A stretch of 64,000 nt of DNA from GWE2-42-39 sp942493345 (lineage in GTDB: Bacteria; Bacteroidota; Bacteroidia; Bacteroidales; Prolixibacteraceae), in the NCBI GenBank assembly GCA_942493345.1, contig OW818695.1:1-64000 (forward strand), written 5' to 3'. Each line of letters starts with the position of its first letter. Position 1 is the stretch's first letter. Positions 33,440 to 42,207 of the stretch are shown here, piece by piece. The notes beneath the pieces were generated by a model. It did no database searches and had not been told where the DNA came from. It saw nothing but the letters and a program-made list of their open reading frames with translations. The translations under genes were made by a program, and so were the position numbers.

Positions 33440-35506
33440 ATGAAAAAGTTATTAACCCGATTAACTCAATATTATCACTACTTTTTCCTCGGTCTCGTTT
33501 TCTTTATCACCATTCTTCTTCTATTCCTGATATTTCCCGGTGAAACGCGTTTTAAATACGAATTTCAGAAAGGTTCTCCCTGGAGGCATTCGACCCTGAT
33601 CGCTCCTTTTAATTTTGCAGTACTGAAATCAGATGCAGTGATTGCTGCCGAAAAAGATTCTGTTCTAAAAAATTACATTCCTTATTTCAAAATAGATACC
33701 ACCATCCAAATTGCCCGAACGAGGGATTTCAACAAGGCTTTCACATCCTTTTTTAGTTCAGAAAAAAACAAACGTATACCGAAATCGCTAAATAAAATCC
33801 CTGCATTTTTAGATCAGCTATACAGGGATGGAATTATATCAAAATCGCCCGATACATATCCTGAACTTCGCGGGAAAACCGAGTTAATGGTTGTAAAAGG
33901 CAACTTGTCGTCCCGACAGCCAGTTGAAGAAGTTCACTCGTTAAAATCGGCTTACCAAACACTTAACGACAGTATCCGTGATTGGGCCGGGCTGCTTTAC
34001 GGCGATTTCATTTCAAGGGTGAACATCAATGATTACCTGCAAGAAAACCTGAGTTATGATACGGAATTGAACGCCAGCGAAAAAAACGAAATAATCGAAT
34101 CGACTTCGCTGACGATGGGGGCTGTACAGGCAGGGGAACGTATTATCTTTGAAGGGGATATGGTGGGTCAGGAAGAACTGATCATTCTCGAATCGCTAAA
34201 AAAAGCATACGAAACCAAGCGCGGGGAGAACCTGGATTATTTTATGGTCATTATCGGAAAAATAATCCTGATCATCGGGTGTCTGTTGATCCTGTTCCTG
34301 TATCTTTTGTATTACCGTACCGAAATATTTTACCACAAGCGCCAGTTCAGTTTCATTTTTCTGATGATCGTCCTGATGGTATTTCTTTCAGGACTGGTAG
34401 TAAAGCTACAGTTGGGCAATATTTACATGATCCCGCTAACCATTCTGCCCATTCTGGTACGCATTTTTTTCGATTCGCGGACCGCTACTTTTGTTTTGCT
34501 AGTTACCACGTTGTTGATTGGCTTTTTCGCGCCTAATAATTACGAATATATCATCCTGCAAATCATTGCAGGCGTTGTCGCCGTATTCAGTCTCAACAAA
34601 TTACAGAACCGGTCAGATCTCGTAATTACAGCGTTCTGGGTAGCTGTCACATATTCAATTATCTATATTGCCATTTCGCTGATGCAGGAAGGCAACCTTA
34701 CATCGGTAAAATGGACCGATTTGCAATGGTTTGGATACAATGCCCTTCTCATATTCCTAGCCTACCCGCTCACCTGGATTTTCGAAAAAGTGTTTGGTTT
34801 TGTTTCCGATCTGACATTGATGGAACTTTCGAACACCAACCAGCAACCATTGCTGCGGAAACTGGCAGAAGAGGCGCCCGGCACTTTTCAACACTCGATG
34901 CAGATTGCCAATATTACCGAAGAGGTAATCCACCGCATTGGCGGCAACCCGTTCCTGGTTCGGGCCGGAGCATTATACCACGATATCGGAAAAATAAAAC
35001 GCCCAGCTTTTTTCATCGAAAACCAGGAAGCAGGAATGAACCCGCACGACCGTATCGACCCGAAACGAAGCGCCGAAGTAATTATCGACCATGTAACCAA
35101 TGGAGTACGGCTGGCCCACAAATACGGTCTTCCGGAAGTTTTGATTGATTTTATCACGACCCACCACGGAACCACTCAGGCTACTTATTTCTATAAGACC
35201 TGGCAGAACGAAAATCCGGGATTGCAGGTAAATACCGATGAGTTTAGTTATCCGGGACCGACACCCACCAGCAAGGAATGTGCTGTAGTTATGCTCACCG
35301 ACGGGATTGAAGCAGCAGCTCGTTCGCTGAAAGACAAAACAGTTGAGAACTTAAGCAACCTGATTGACACAATGGTCGATAAAAAAATACAGGAAGGACA
35401 GTTAAAGAATGCAGAATTGACTTTCCGTGAAATCACCATTTTCAAAGAAACAGTATTGGAAAAACTAAAAAACATATATCACCTGCGTATTGAATACCCA
35501 AAATAG
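33440..35506 (+). CDS. 7TM-HD family phosphohydrolase (PgpH-like)
   Basis: 688 residues. One N-terminal membrane helix (about 12-32), a large extracytoplasmic 7TMR-HDED domain (about 35-260), a block of about seven membrane helices (about 270-460), then a cytoplasmic HD domain with LYHDIGK (His514, Asp515) and the later DFITTHHGTT. In Listeria the homologue PgpH hydrolyses cyclic di-AMP; the same role is the best guess here. Monocistronic, divergent from the NlpC/P60 gene. Confidence 0.94.
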   Translation: MKKLLTRLTQYYHYFFLGLVFFITILLLFLIFPGETRFKYEFQKGSPWRHSTLIAPFNFAVLKSDAVIAAEKDSVLKNYIPYFKIDTTIQIARTRDFNKAFTSFFSSEKNKRIPKSLNKIPAFLDQLYRDGIISKSPDTYPELRGKTELMVVKGNLSSRQPVEEVHSLKSAYQTLNDSIRDWAGLLYGDFISRVNINDYLQENLSYDTELNASEKNEIIESTSLTMGAVQAGERIIFEGDMVGQEELIILESLKKAYETKRGENLDYFMVIIGKIILIIGCLLILFLYLLYYRTEIFYHKRQFSFIFLMIVLMVFLSGLVVKLQLGNIYMIPLTILPILVRIFFDSRTATFVLLVTTLLIGFFAPNNYEYIILQIIAGVVAVFSLNKLQNRSDLVITAFWVAVTYSIIYIAISLMQEGNLTSVKWTDLQWFGYNALLIFLAYPLTWIFEKVFGFVSDLTLMELSNTNQQPLLRKLAEEAPGTFQHSMQIANITEEVIHRIGGNPFLVRAGALYHDIGKIKRPAFFIENQEAGMNPHDRIDPKRSAEVIIDHVTNGVRLAHKYGLPEVLIDFITTHHGTTQATYFYKTWQNENPGLQVNTDEFSYPGPTPTSKECAVVMLTDGIEAAARSLKDKTVENLSNLIDTMVDKKIQEGQLKNAELTFREITIFKETVLEKLKNIYHLRIEYPK

Positions 35507-35573
35507 AAAAGTTCATTTTAAAATAAAGGCATCAATAAGTGAGTGTAACTATTTGTTTTAGTGGCTATAATGA

Positions 35574-35666
35574 AATAATAAACAAGAAACACAAAATAAG
35601 AAATAAGAAATTTGGGTGCAGGTGCATTTGTGATATTTCGATATTCCTCATTTCTTGTTCGTTATT
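35574..35666. repeat. Inverted repeat in the gap before the esterase gene
   Basis: 35574-35589 and 35651-35666 are reverse complements at 14 of 16 positions (AACAAGAAA / TTTCTTGTT core). Close by, TTTCGATATT and TTCGATATT repeat directly. Could be a decayed small mobile element or a regulatory structure; no protein is encoded. Confidence 0.4.
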
Positions 35667-35723
35667 CGATATTTAGAAATGAAGAGGAACAAATAAATCT
35701 AGTTTCAACTTTAAACAAGTTCA

Positions 35724-36557
35724 ATGAAAAAATTACAACTAATTATCCTTTCTGTCTTTTTCTTCCAGAATGTTTTCTCACAGGAGAAATTCATATACAA
35801 AACCATTGACACGATTTCTCTTTCAATGGAAATATATTACCCAAAAAATTTGGATCCGTCAAAAAAGTATCCGGCCATGGTATTCTTTTTCGGAGGAGGT
35901 TGGAATAGTGGCTCCACCTCGCAATTCGAGCCCCATGCAAAATATTTTTCAGAACGGGGCCTCATTTGTATACTGCCCGACTACCGGGTAAAAAACAGGC
36001 AGGGAGCATCTCCATTCGAATCGGTTGAAGATGCCAAATCGGCCATTCGATATTTGCGCAAAAATGCAGAAAACCTGCATATTGACCCGGAACGCATCAT
36101 TGCTTCAGGAGGATCGGCCGGTGGACATTTGGCTGCGGCAACAGCAACCGTCGAAAAATACAACGACAAAAATGATGATTTAACGATTAGTCCCGTTCCC
36201 AATGCGTTGGTACTTTTCAACCCAGTCATCGATAATGGCCCCGGAGGCTACGGTTATGAACGTATCGGAGATGAATACCGCTATTTTTCCCCTCTTCACA
36301 ACATTCAAAAAGGGACACCTCCAACCATCATTTTTTTAGGAACAAAAGATCACCTGATTCCTATTGAAACTGTCCAATACTATAAAATGGTGATGGAAAA
36401 AACCGGAAACCGTTGTGATTTGCAGCTATACGAAGGTGAGGGACATGGATTTTTCAATTCAAAAAACACTGATAATTACAAAAATACAGTATTAAAAGCG
36501 GATGAATTTCTGGTTTCGCTTGGCTATTTATCAGGCAGCCCGACAGTAAAACCATAA
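35724..36557 (+). CDS. Exported alpha/beta hydrolase (acetyl-esterase-like)
   Basis: 277 residues with a signal peptide (about 1-20, ending NVFSQ). Oxyanion region MVFFFGGGW, nucleophile motif GGSAGGH (Ser131), then GTKDHLIP with the acid and GEGHGF with the His. The lipase-like BD-FAE type seen in carbohydrate-active loci; likely removes acetyl or feruloyl groups from polysaccharides in the periplasm, although no glycan genes flank it. Convergent with the sensor kinase. Confidence 0.88.
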   Translation: MKKLQLIILSVFFFQNVFSQEKFIYKTIDTISLSMEIYYPKNLDPSKKYPAMVFFFGGGWNSGSTSQFEPHAKYFSERGLICILPDYRVKNRQGASPFESVEDAKSAIRYLRKNAENLHIDPERIIASGGSAGGHLAAATATVEKYNDKNDDLTISPVPNALVLFNPVIDNGPGGYGYERIGDEYRYFSPLHNIQKGTPPTIIFLGTKDHLIPIETVQYYKMVMEKTGNRCDLQLYEGEGHGFFNSKNTDNYKNTVLKADEFLVSLGYLSGSPTVKP

Positions 36558-36583
36558 ACAAAGATTAACGAAACAGTATTAAA

Positions 36584-38374
36584 CTAAACCGGCATCGAGA
36601 TTCGGAAAGTAGTGCCTTTCCCAATCTCCGATTCAAGGTGGATTTCACCATCCAAAAGCTCAACCAGCCCTTTAACGATTGACAATCCCAACCCAACACC
36701 TCCGTATAAGCGGGTCATTGAAGTATCGGCCTGTCGGAATCGTTCAAACATGCTTTTCTGTATCGATCTTTCAATACCTATCCCGGTGTCGGAAACAAAA
36801 AATTCGATCCGTGAGGTATCGGCATGAAGAATTCCAAACCGGATGGATCCTTGGTGAGTAAACTTTATTGAATTGGTCAACAGGTTCATCAAAACCTGAG
36901 TTATCCGTATCTGATCGGAATTCATTAAAATTTCTTTTTCAGGGACTTCAAGTACAAGATCAACAACTTTTGCCAAATTATTATCCATTTTCAGTTTGCA
37001 TTGCGAATAAATATCGGAAAGCATTTTCTGTACAACAAATTGTTTCCTAAAAATCTGAAGTTGATTAGTTTCTAATTGTGAGACAGCCAAAATATCATTG
37101 ATGATCTGTAGCAAACTTTCAGAACTTTTACTAATAATCGAGATAAAATCTGTTTTTTGTTCTTCCACCAAATCATCTTCGGAAATAAGCATTTGGGTAA
37201 ATCCGAGAATGGCATTCAGGGGCGTTCGTATTTCATGACTCATGTTGGCCAAGAAGGCCGATTTCAGCCGCTCACTTTCTTCTGCTTTTTCTTTTGCTTC
37301 GGTTATCTCCCTGATCATTGATTTTCGTTCAGTAATATCTTCAATCACCCCGACAAAATTGGTTATTTGCCCTGAATTATCGAAAACAGGCGATATTATT
37401 ATCGCTTCCCAGTACAGATCGCCGTTTTTTCTTTTATTCTGTATCTCCCCGATCCAGTCTTTCCCCGAAAGAATGGTTTTCCACATGTCGTCATAAAACT
37501 CGCGGGAGTGATTCCCCGATTTCATAATACTCATTTTTCTTCCTAATGCATCTTCCTTCGAATAACCTGTAATTTTTGAAAATTCGGGGTTAATATATTC
37601 AATCGTTCCGGAAGGATCGGTAATCATTATACTCACCGGGGTTTGTTCAATGGACTTATTCAATAATTTCAATTTCTCCTCTGCTTCTTTCTTTTCGGTA
37701 ACATCCTGAATGATTGCATGCAGACAATCTTTTCCCTGAAATTTAATTTCACTCGAGAATACGTCCACAACCCGAATTGAACCATCAGCAAGGCGATGTT
37801 TATATTCAAAATAATTACCTTCTCCCGAACTCGTTTTCATTAATTCACATCGGATTCCGTCTTCATCAAGCAGATTTATCTGCCTGATATTCATAGTTTT
37901 CAACTGATCAATAGTCCAACCATAAAAATTGGATGCGGCTTGATTCGCTTTTATTATATTACCTGTATGCGGATCAATCATCAGTTTTATTGCTGAATGG
38001 TTTTCAAATAAATTACGATAATTCTGCTCGCTTTCCTGAAGTGCAAGTACAGTTTCCTTCAGCTCACTGATATCCAATAATACCCCTTTCAGGCAAACAA
38101 GTTTTCCTTCTGAAAAGAAAGGTATTATCTTGTTCATCATCCATTTTGTACTACCATTAGGGAACGTGATCCGTATCTGTCGCTCAACGGGTTTACGCTC
38201 TGCCAGGATTTCGGCATAAGCCTCATCAACTAACTGAATATCTTCCGAATGTATTCGACTTAAAAAATAGTCAAAAGTGGGTTCTACTTCAAAAGGCTGA
38301 AGCCCCAAAATCCGGTAACAATTTTCCGACCACTTTCCCTTATTTGTCAACATATCATTTTCCCAGTTTCCCAT
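36584..38374 (-). CDS. PAS-domain sensor histidine kinase, downstream part of a frameshifted gene
   Basis: 596 residues from the ATG at 38374, but the same frame stays open further upstream to about 38505 and continues the PAS/PAC sequence of the ORF before it (DITEKKIAEQALREREESLK). Contains three PAS modules (about 1-110, 111-230, 235-350), the phospho-acceptor helix FLANMSHEIRTPLN with His380, and the ATPase domain with LMNLLTNSIKFT, DTGIGI and GGVGLGLSIV. It ends at TTFRISMPV without a receiver domain. In the intact reading it is the kinase half of a 1056-residue protein. No response regulator gene is adjacent. Confidence 0.9.
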   Translation of the reverse strand: MGNWENDMLTNKGKWSENCYRILGLQPFEVEPTFDYFLSRIHSEDIQLVDEAYAEILAERKPVERQIRITFPNGSTKWMMNKIIPFFSEGKLVCLKGVLLDISELKETVLALQESEQNYRNLFENHSAIKLMIDPHTGNIIKANQAASNFYGWTIDQLKTMNIRQINLLDEDGIRCELMKTSSGEGNYFEYKHRLADGSIRVVDVFSSEIKFQGKDCLHAIIQDVTEKKEAEEKLKLLNKSIEQTPVSIMITDPSGTIEYINPEFSKITGYSKEDALGRKMSIMKSGNHSREFYDDMWKTILSGKDWIGEIQNKRKNGDLYWEAIIISPVFDNSGQITNFVGVIEDITERKSMIREITEAKEKAEESERLKSAFLANMSHEIRTPLNAILGFTQMLISEDDLVEEQKTDFISIISKSSESLLQIINDILAVSQLETNQLQIFRKQFVVQKMLSDIYSQCKLKMDNNLAKVVDLVLEVPEKEILMNSDQIRITQVLMNLLTNSIKFTHQGSIRFGILHADTSRIEFFVSDTGIGIERSIQKSMFERFRQADTSMTRLYGGVGLGLSIVKGLVELLDGEIHLESEIGKGTTFRISMPV

Positions 38375-38456
38375 TTGGGCAATCTGCTCAGCTTCTTTTA
38401 ACGATTCTTCCCTTTCGCGAAGAGCCTGTTCGGCTATCTTCTTTTCGGTAATATCG

Positions 38457-39755
38457 CTATAAAGCGATTGAAAATGAGGGATTCCGTCCCAAACAATTTT
38501 TTTTTCTATATACGTGCAAATGACGGGTTCCCCCTTTCAGGTTGACAATTGATATTTCGTACTCAATAGGCACGTATTCCCCTTTTTCCCGTTTTTCTTT
38601 TCTGATTTTGTGTAAACGAGAACTTTCGGGAGTGTAGATAGACGAAAATTGGGAATTTATAAATTCATCCGCCGTTCCTCCATAGATCTCAAGCAAAGCA
38701 TCATTTACATAAACAACAGTTCCAACAGAATCGGTAATCCGGATGCCTAAAGGAGATTCATCCAGTACTTTTCTGAAATTTTGTTCCGATCGGATAAGCG
38801 CTTCCTGATATCTTTTTTGTTCCGTAATATCTTTTACCGTTCCAACATACCCATTTACAGTCCCGTCTTCCCTGAGTTCAGGCACTGCTTCGGCTGATAC
38901 CAGGACCACACTCCCATCTTTCTTTAAAATACGAGACTCAAAATGAATATTGGTCTTTGATATGATTGCATTTCTCCATTTTTCGGACAAAAATTCCCGG
39001 TCATCGGGGTGAACAGCATTCAGCCATTTATACCCGGCAATATCCTTCGGTAAAATCTCGACCATATCACTTAAACGAGCATTAATATAAGTTATCATCC
39101 CGTTTGCATCGGCCCGGAATATTCCTACCGGAGAATTTTCGGAAAGAGTCTGAAAAAGACGATTGCTTTGTTTGATCGTTTCAAGTGCGACAATCTGCTT
39201 TTCTTCAGCTGCCAATAGAGTTCCTATTATTAATGTAGCAAGCGGGAAAACCAATAAAACCGGCACCCAAATATTTTGGATCACATCAAAAGCTTTGTCC
39301 CAAGGAAGCAGCAATTGCGAAAGCAACATAAAGATTTGGGACACTAACCCAATTATCCATAAAATAAACGGGTTGATATTTTCCGGTCTATTTTTATATA
39401 TGCGGCGGAAAAACAAGCCGACCAAGCCACTGGTAATAATCGTAGAAATGCCGGCAAAAACTCCGATTCCCCCGAGCATTGCACGATAAACCCCTGCAAT
39501 TAGAACCGCCAGCCCACTGATAATGCCACCTCCAAATAAACCAGATAAAACGAGAATTATCGATCGTCCGTCGTAAAATATGCCCGGCGCATATTTTACC
39601 GGAATATTCATCCCAACAATAGCAATAAGACCAAATAAGGAACCAACAAAAATTTTATACAGAATGATGTTCTCTTTTCTGAGACCTGTTAACGCCCTGT
39701 AGAAAACAGACAACGCAATAAGCAAAGCAGCATTAAATACTAAATCTACAACCAT
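38457..39755 (-). CDS. 5TM-LYT and PAS sensor part of the frameshifted histidine kinase
   Basis: 432 residues from the ATG at 39755 (the frame continues to a TTG at 39788). Residues about 1-190 are a 5TMR-LYT membrane sensor (NIPVKYAPGIFYDGRSIILV, then GLFGGGIISGLAVLIAGVYR); then PAS domains at about 205-325 and 326-430. The frame breaks after HLHVYRKK in the middle of the last PAC segment, at a run of nine A (plus-strand T, 38497-38505), and adds a foreign tail NCLGRNPSFSIAL. Eight A would join it to the kinase part exactly. Sequencing error, phase variation or slippage are all possible. Confidence 0.88.
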   Translation of the reverse strand: MVVDLVFNAALLIALSVFYRALTGLRKENIILYKIFVGSLFGLIAIVGMNIPVKYAPGIFYDGRSIILVLSGLFGGGIISGLAVLIAGVYRAMLGGIGVFAGISTIITSGLVGLFFRRIYKNRPENINPFILWIIGLVSQIFMLLSQLLLPWDKAFDVIQNIWVPVLLVFPLATLIIGTLLAAEEKQIVALETIKQSNRLFQTLSENSPVGIFRADANGMITYINARLSDMVEILPKDIAGYKWLNAVHPDDREFLSEKWRNAIISKTNIHFESRILKKDGSVVLVSAEAVPELREDGTVNGYVGTVKDITEQKRYQEALIRSEQNFRKVLDESPLGIRITDSVGTVVYVNDALLEIYGGTADEFINSQFSSIYTPESSRLHKIRKEKREKGEYVPIEYEISIVNLKGGTRHLHVYRKKNCLGRNPSFSIAL

Positions 39756-39973
39756 CGCCCAAAATTTACATTGAACACACCCACACAACGGAGACCCGTA
39801 AAAAAAAGATTTAACTTGCCCCGAAATTTAGCAACTAACGTATCTCCCTCAAATATAATTAAAACCGTATGAAATTACTATCATTCGCAAATTCTTATTT
39901 GGTGTGATTTTGTTATCGTTTTTGCAACATTTGCATTTTTGTTGTCGTCTTTCAACCAGAAGAATAAAAAACA

Positions 39974-40531
39974 TTGGAAACGCTTTACAAAAATATTTAT
40001 CAGGATATTATCGACCGGTGCAAAAAAGGAGATCGGCAAGCGCAATTTCAGCTTTATAAATTCTATTACAAGCCCATGTACAACGTTTGCCTGCGCATGG
40101 TCGGAGAAGAAACAGAAGCCGAAGATATTATGCAGGAATCTTTTTTAAGCGCCTTCAGAAATATTGAAAGCTACGAAGGGAAAGTGAGTTTCGGAGCCTG
40201 GCTAAAAAAAATAGTAATAAACCGTTCGCTGGACTATTTGAAAAAGAAAAAGATAAAGTTCGAGGAGATAAACGAAAAAATGGGTATTCCCGATGAACCG
40301 GTTTTCATGGAGATGGAAGAGAACAGCCTCGAAAAAATACAAGAGGCGATTGGGGAACTTCCTGAAAAATACCGGGTAGCGCTCAGTCTTTTCCTCATCG
40401 ACGAGTACAGCCACGAAGAAGTTGCCAAACTACTTGGAATCAGCAATGTTGCTTCACGAACACAGTTTTTCAGGGCCAAGCAAAAGTTAAAAGAGATTTT
40501 GAAGCAGAAAGAGATTTTTTCGGTCAATTAA
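39974..40531 (+). CDS. ECF RNA polymerase sigma-70 factor
   Basis: 185 residues. Region 2: AEDIMQESFLSAFRNIESYEG (about 53-73), region 4: YSHEEVAKLLGISNVASRTQ (about 140-160). The start must be the TTG at 39974: an in-frame stop lies three codons upstream and the next Met is well inside region 2. The two genes behind it (anti-sigma-like membrane protein and a DUF4097-type exported protein) follow at 11 bases and by overlap, making a three-gene regulatory module different from the FecR/SusC ones. Confidence 0.93.
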   Translation: METLYKNIYQDIIDRCKKGDRQAQFQLYKFYYKPMYNVCLRMVGEETEAEDIMQESFLSAFRNIESYEGKVSFGAWLKKIVINRSLDYLKKKKIKFEEINEKMGIPDEPVFMEMEENSLEKIQEAIGELPEKYRVALSLFLIDEYSHEEVAKLLGISNVASRTQFFRAKQKLKEILKQKEIFSVN

Positions 40532-40542
40532 AAAACAACGAG

Positions 40543-41103
40543 ATGAAAAGCAATTTAGAACATATTATAAACGAAAACCGGGAGTTCTTCAACAACGCAG
40601 AACCAAAGGAAGGGCATTTCGACCGTTTCGAAGCGAAACTGGATAAAGAATTCGGGCGAAAAAAGAAATTCAATCCCCGGATTATCTGGCAAGTAGCAGC
40701 CGCTGTTGCATTTACGTTTCTGGCAATCAACCAGGCCATCCTGTTTTTTACACCAAAAGAACAACAGGAAAATAAAACCCTTGCCTCAATATCTCCGGAA
40801 TACAGTGAAATGGAAATGTATTATGTTTCGGCAATCAACAGTGGCCTGACCAACTGGGATGCGCTTCAGAAAGAAGGGATGCTTACCGCCGAAGAAAAAT
40901 CGTTGCTCGACGAAGAATTGAAGGAATTTGATACAACTTTTAAAAGCCTTCAGGAAGAATTAAACGCGAACCCGAATGACGAACGGGTAATTAACGCAAT
41001 GATTGAATTTTACCAATCGAAGTTGAACGTTATAACGATCATTATAGATAACATGAAAAAAGTAAAACAAATAAAAGAACAAAGCCATGAAACTGAAATT
41101 TAA
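40543..41103 (+). CDS. Single-pass membrane protein, probable anti-sigma factor
   Basis: 186 residues. A charged cytoplasmic N-terminus (about 1-50, KEGHFDRFEAKLDKEFGR), one membrane helix (about 51-70, WQVAAAVAFTFLAINQAILF), and a helical acidic outer part. The position directly after an ECF sigma gene and the one-helix topology fit an anti-sigma factor of the family found in Bacteroidota, but no zinc-binding motif is present and no direct evidence exists. Overlaps the next gene by 17 bases. Confidence 0.7.
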   Translation: MKSNLEHIINENREFFNNAEPKEGHFDRFEAKLDKEFGRKKKFNPRIIWQVAAAVAFTFLAINQAILFFTPKEQQENKTLASISPEYSEMEMYYVSAINSGLTNWDALQKEGMLTAEEKSLLDEELKEFDTTFKSLQEELNANPNDERVINAMIEFYQSKLNVITIIIDNMKKVKQIKEQSHETEI

Positions 41104-42118
41104 ACTTTTAACACTGCTCATTACATTCTCGTGCTTTTCGATTCAGGCCGCCGATTATACAAAAAAAATCAGGCATGCCTACCCAAAAAGTGATGTTTCG
41201 GCATTAAACATCAGCAATAAATACGGAGCAATCACCATTAACGACGAAGGAGGCGACTCAGTGACCATTGATGTGACCGTTGTGGTTGAAAGCACGAGCA
41301 ACAGCAGAGCACAACAATTGCTCGGCCAAATTGGAGTCGAATTCAGCAAATCGGGAAAAACAGTGATCGCCGAAACAAATATAAATTCCGATTTCAAAAC
41401 CAGAGAAAACTTCAACATCAACTACAAGGTGAACATTCCGGCCGACCGCAATCTGGATATTACCAATAAATACGGGAATTTGGCAATCAATAAACTCGAA
41501 GCCCTTGGAAAATTTCAAATTGCATACGGAAACATCATGGCTGAAACGATGAAAGCTCCGGGCAGCGAATCCATTTTTCTCGACCTCGCTTACGGAAAAG
41601 CGGACATACAGGATGTAAACCAGCTAAACACAGTGATAAAATACTCGAAACTTTTTTTAGGAAAAACCAACCGCATGCAACTGGAATCGAGATACTCGAC
41701 AATTGAGATTGATGAAGTCGGCGAATTGAAAACCAATTCGAAATACGATGGTTTTTCAATCGAACAAGCAGAAAACATCACCGCTGAATCGAAGTACACC
41801 CATTACAATATCGACCAATTAAAGAAACGATTTGTACTGATTTCGGAATACGGTAATATAACGATCGAAGAAGTGGCTGCCAATTTCGAAGCCATTGATA
41901 TCACCAGCAGTTACGGGGGAATAAAACTGGGACTTGATGAAAAAGCCTATAAATTGAATGCAGAATGCAGCTATTGCGACGTCGATTATCCGGAAGAACT
42001 GTTTTCGGGCAATCGGGAAAAAAACAATCAGGACCTAAAAATTGATGGGAAAATAAAAAACGGAACTGCGAATGTGCATATTATCAGCCGGTACGGGGGA
42101 ATAAAACTAACCGATTAA
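41087..42118 (+). CDS. Exported beta-repeat protein (DUF4097/adhesin-like)
   Basis: 343 residues with a signal peptide (about 1-22, ending SIQAAD). The rest is a run of short beta-strand repeats of the form ISNKYGAITINDE, ITNKYGNLAINK, ISEYGNITIEEV and ISRYGGIKLTD, with a conserved YG turn; this is the pattern of DUF4097-type right-handed beta solenoids, often in envelope-stress or anti-sigma operons. Likely periplasmic or surface sensor or output of the sigma module. The single Cys pair (CSYCDV) may form a disulphide. Confidence 0.8.
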   Translation: MKLKFKLLTLLITFSCFSIQAADYTKKIRHAYPKSDVSALNISNKYGAITINDEGGDSVTIDVTVVVESTSNSRAQQLLGQIGVEFSKSGKTVIAETNINSDFKTRENFNINYKVNIPADRNLDITNKYGNLAINKLEALGKFQIAYGNIMAETMKAPGSESIFLDLAYGKADIQDVNQLNTVIKYSKLFLGKTNRMQLESRYSTIEIDEVGELKTNSKYDGFSIEQAENITAESKYTHYNIDQLKKRFVLISEYGNITIEEVAANFEAIDITSSYGGIKLGLDEKAYKLNAECSYCDVDYPEELFSGNREKNNQDLKIDGKIKNGTANVHIISRYGGIKLTD

Positions 42119-42139
42119 TTTCAATAAAAACAGGCAATG

Positions 42140-42175
42140 CGAAAACCATGATGCAATAATGCGTCATGGTTTTCG
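42140..42175 (+). terminator. Terminator of the ECF sigma module
   Basis: A 12-bp perfect stem (42140-42151 with 42164-42175), 22 bases after the stop of the beta-repeat gene, followed by a T-rich stretch. It covers the ATG at 42166, which is therefore unlikely to start the next gene. Confidence 0.75.
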
Positions 42176-42207
42176 TATTTTGTTATATTTATAGCAAAAT
42201 TTCGCCT

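Noticed and set aside
36584..39755. Two independent sensor proteins in an operon
   Set aside because: The break falls inside a PAC segment and one base restores a continuous protein, so one frameshifted gene is the better reading.
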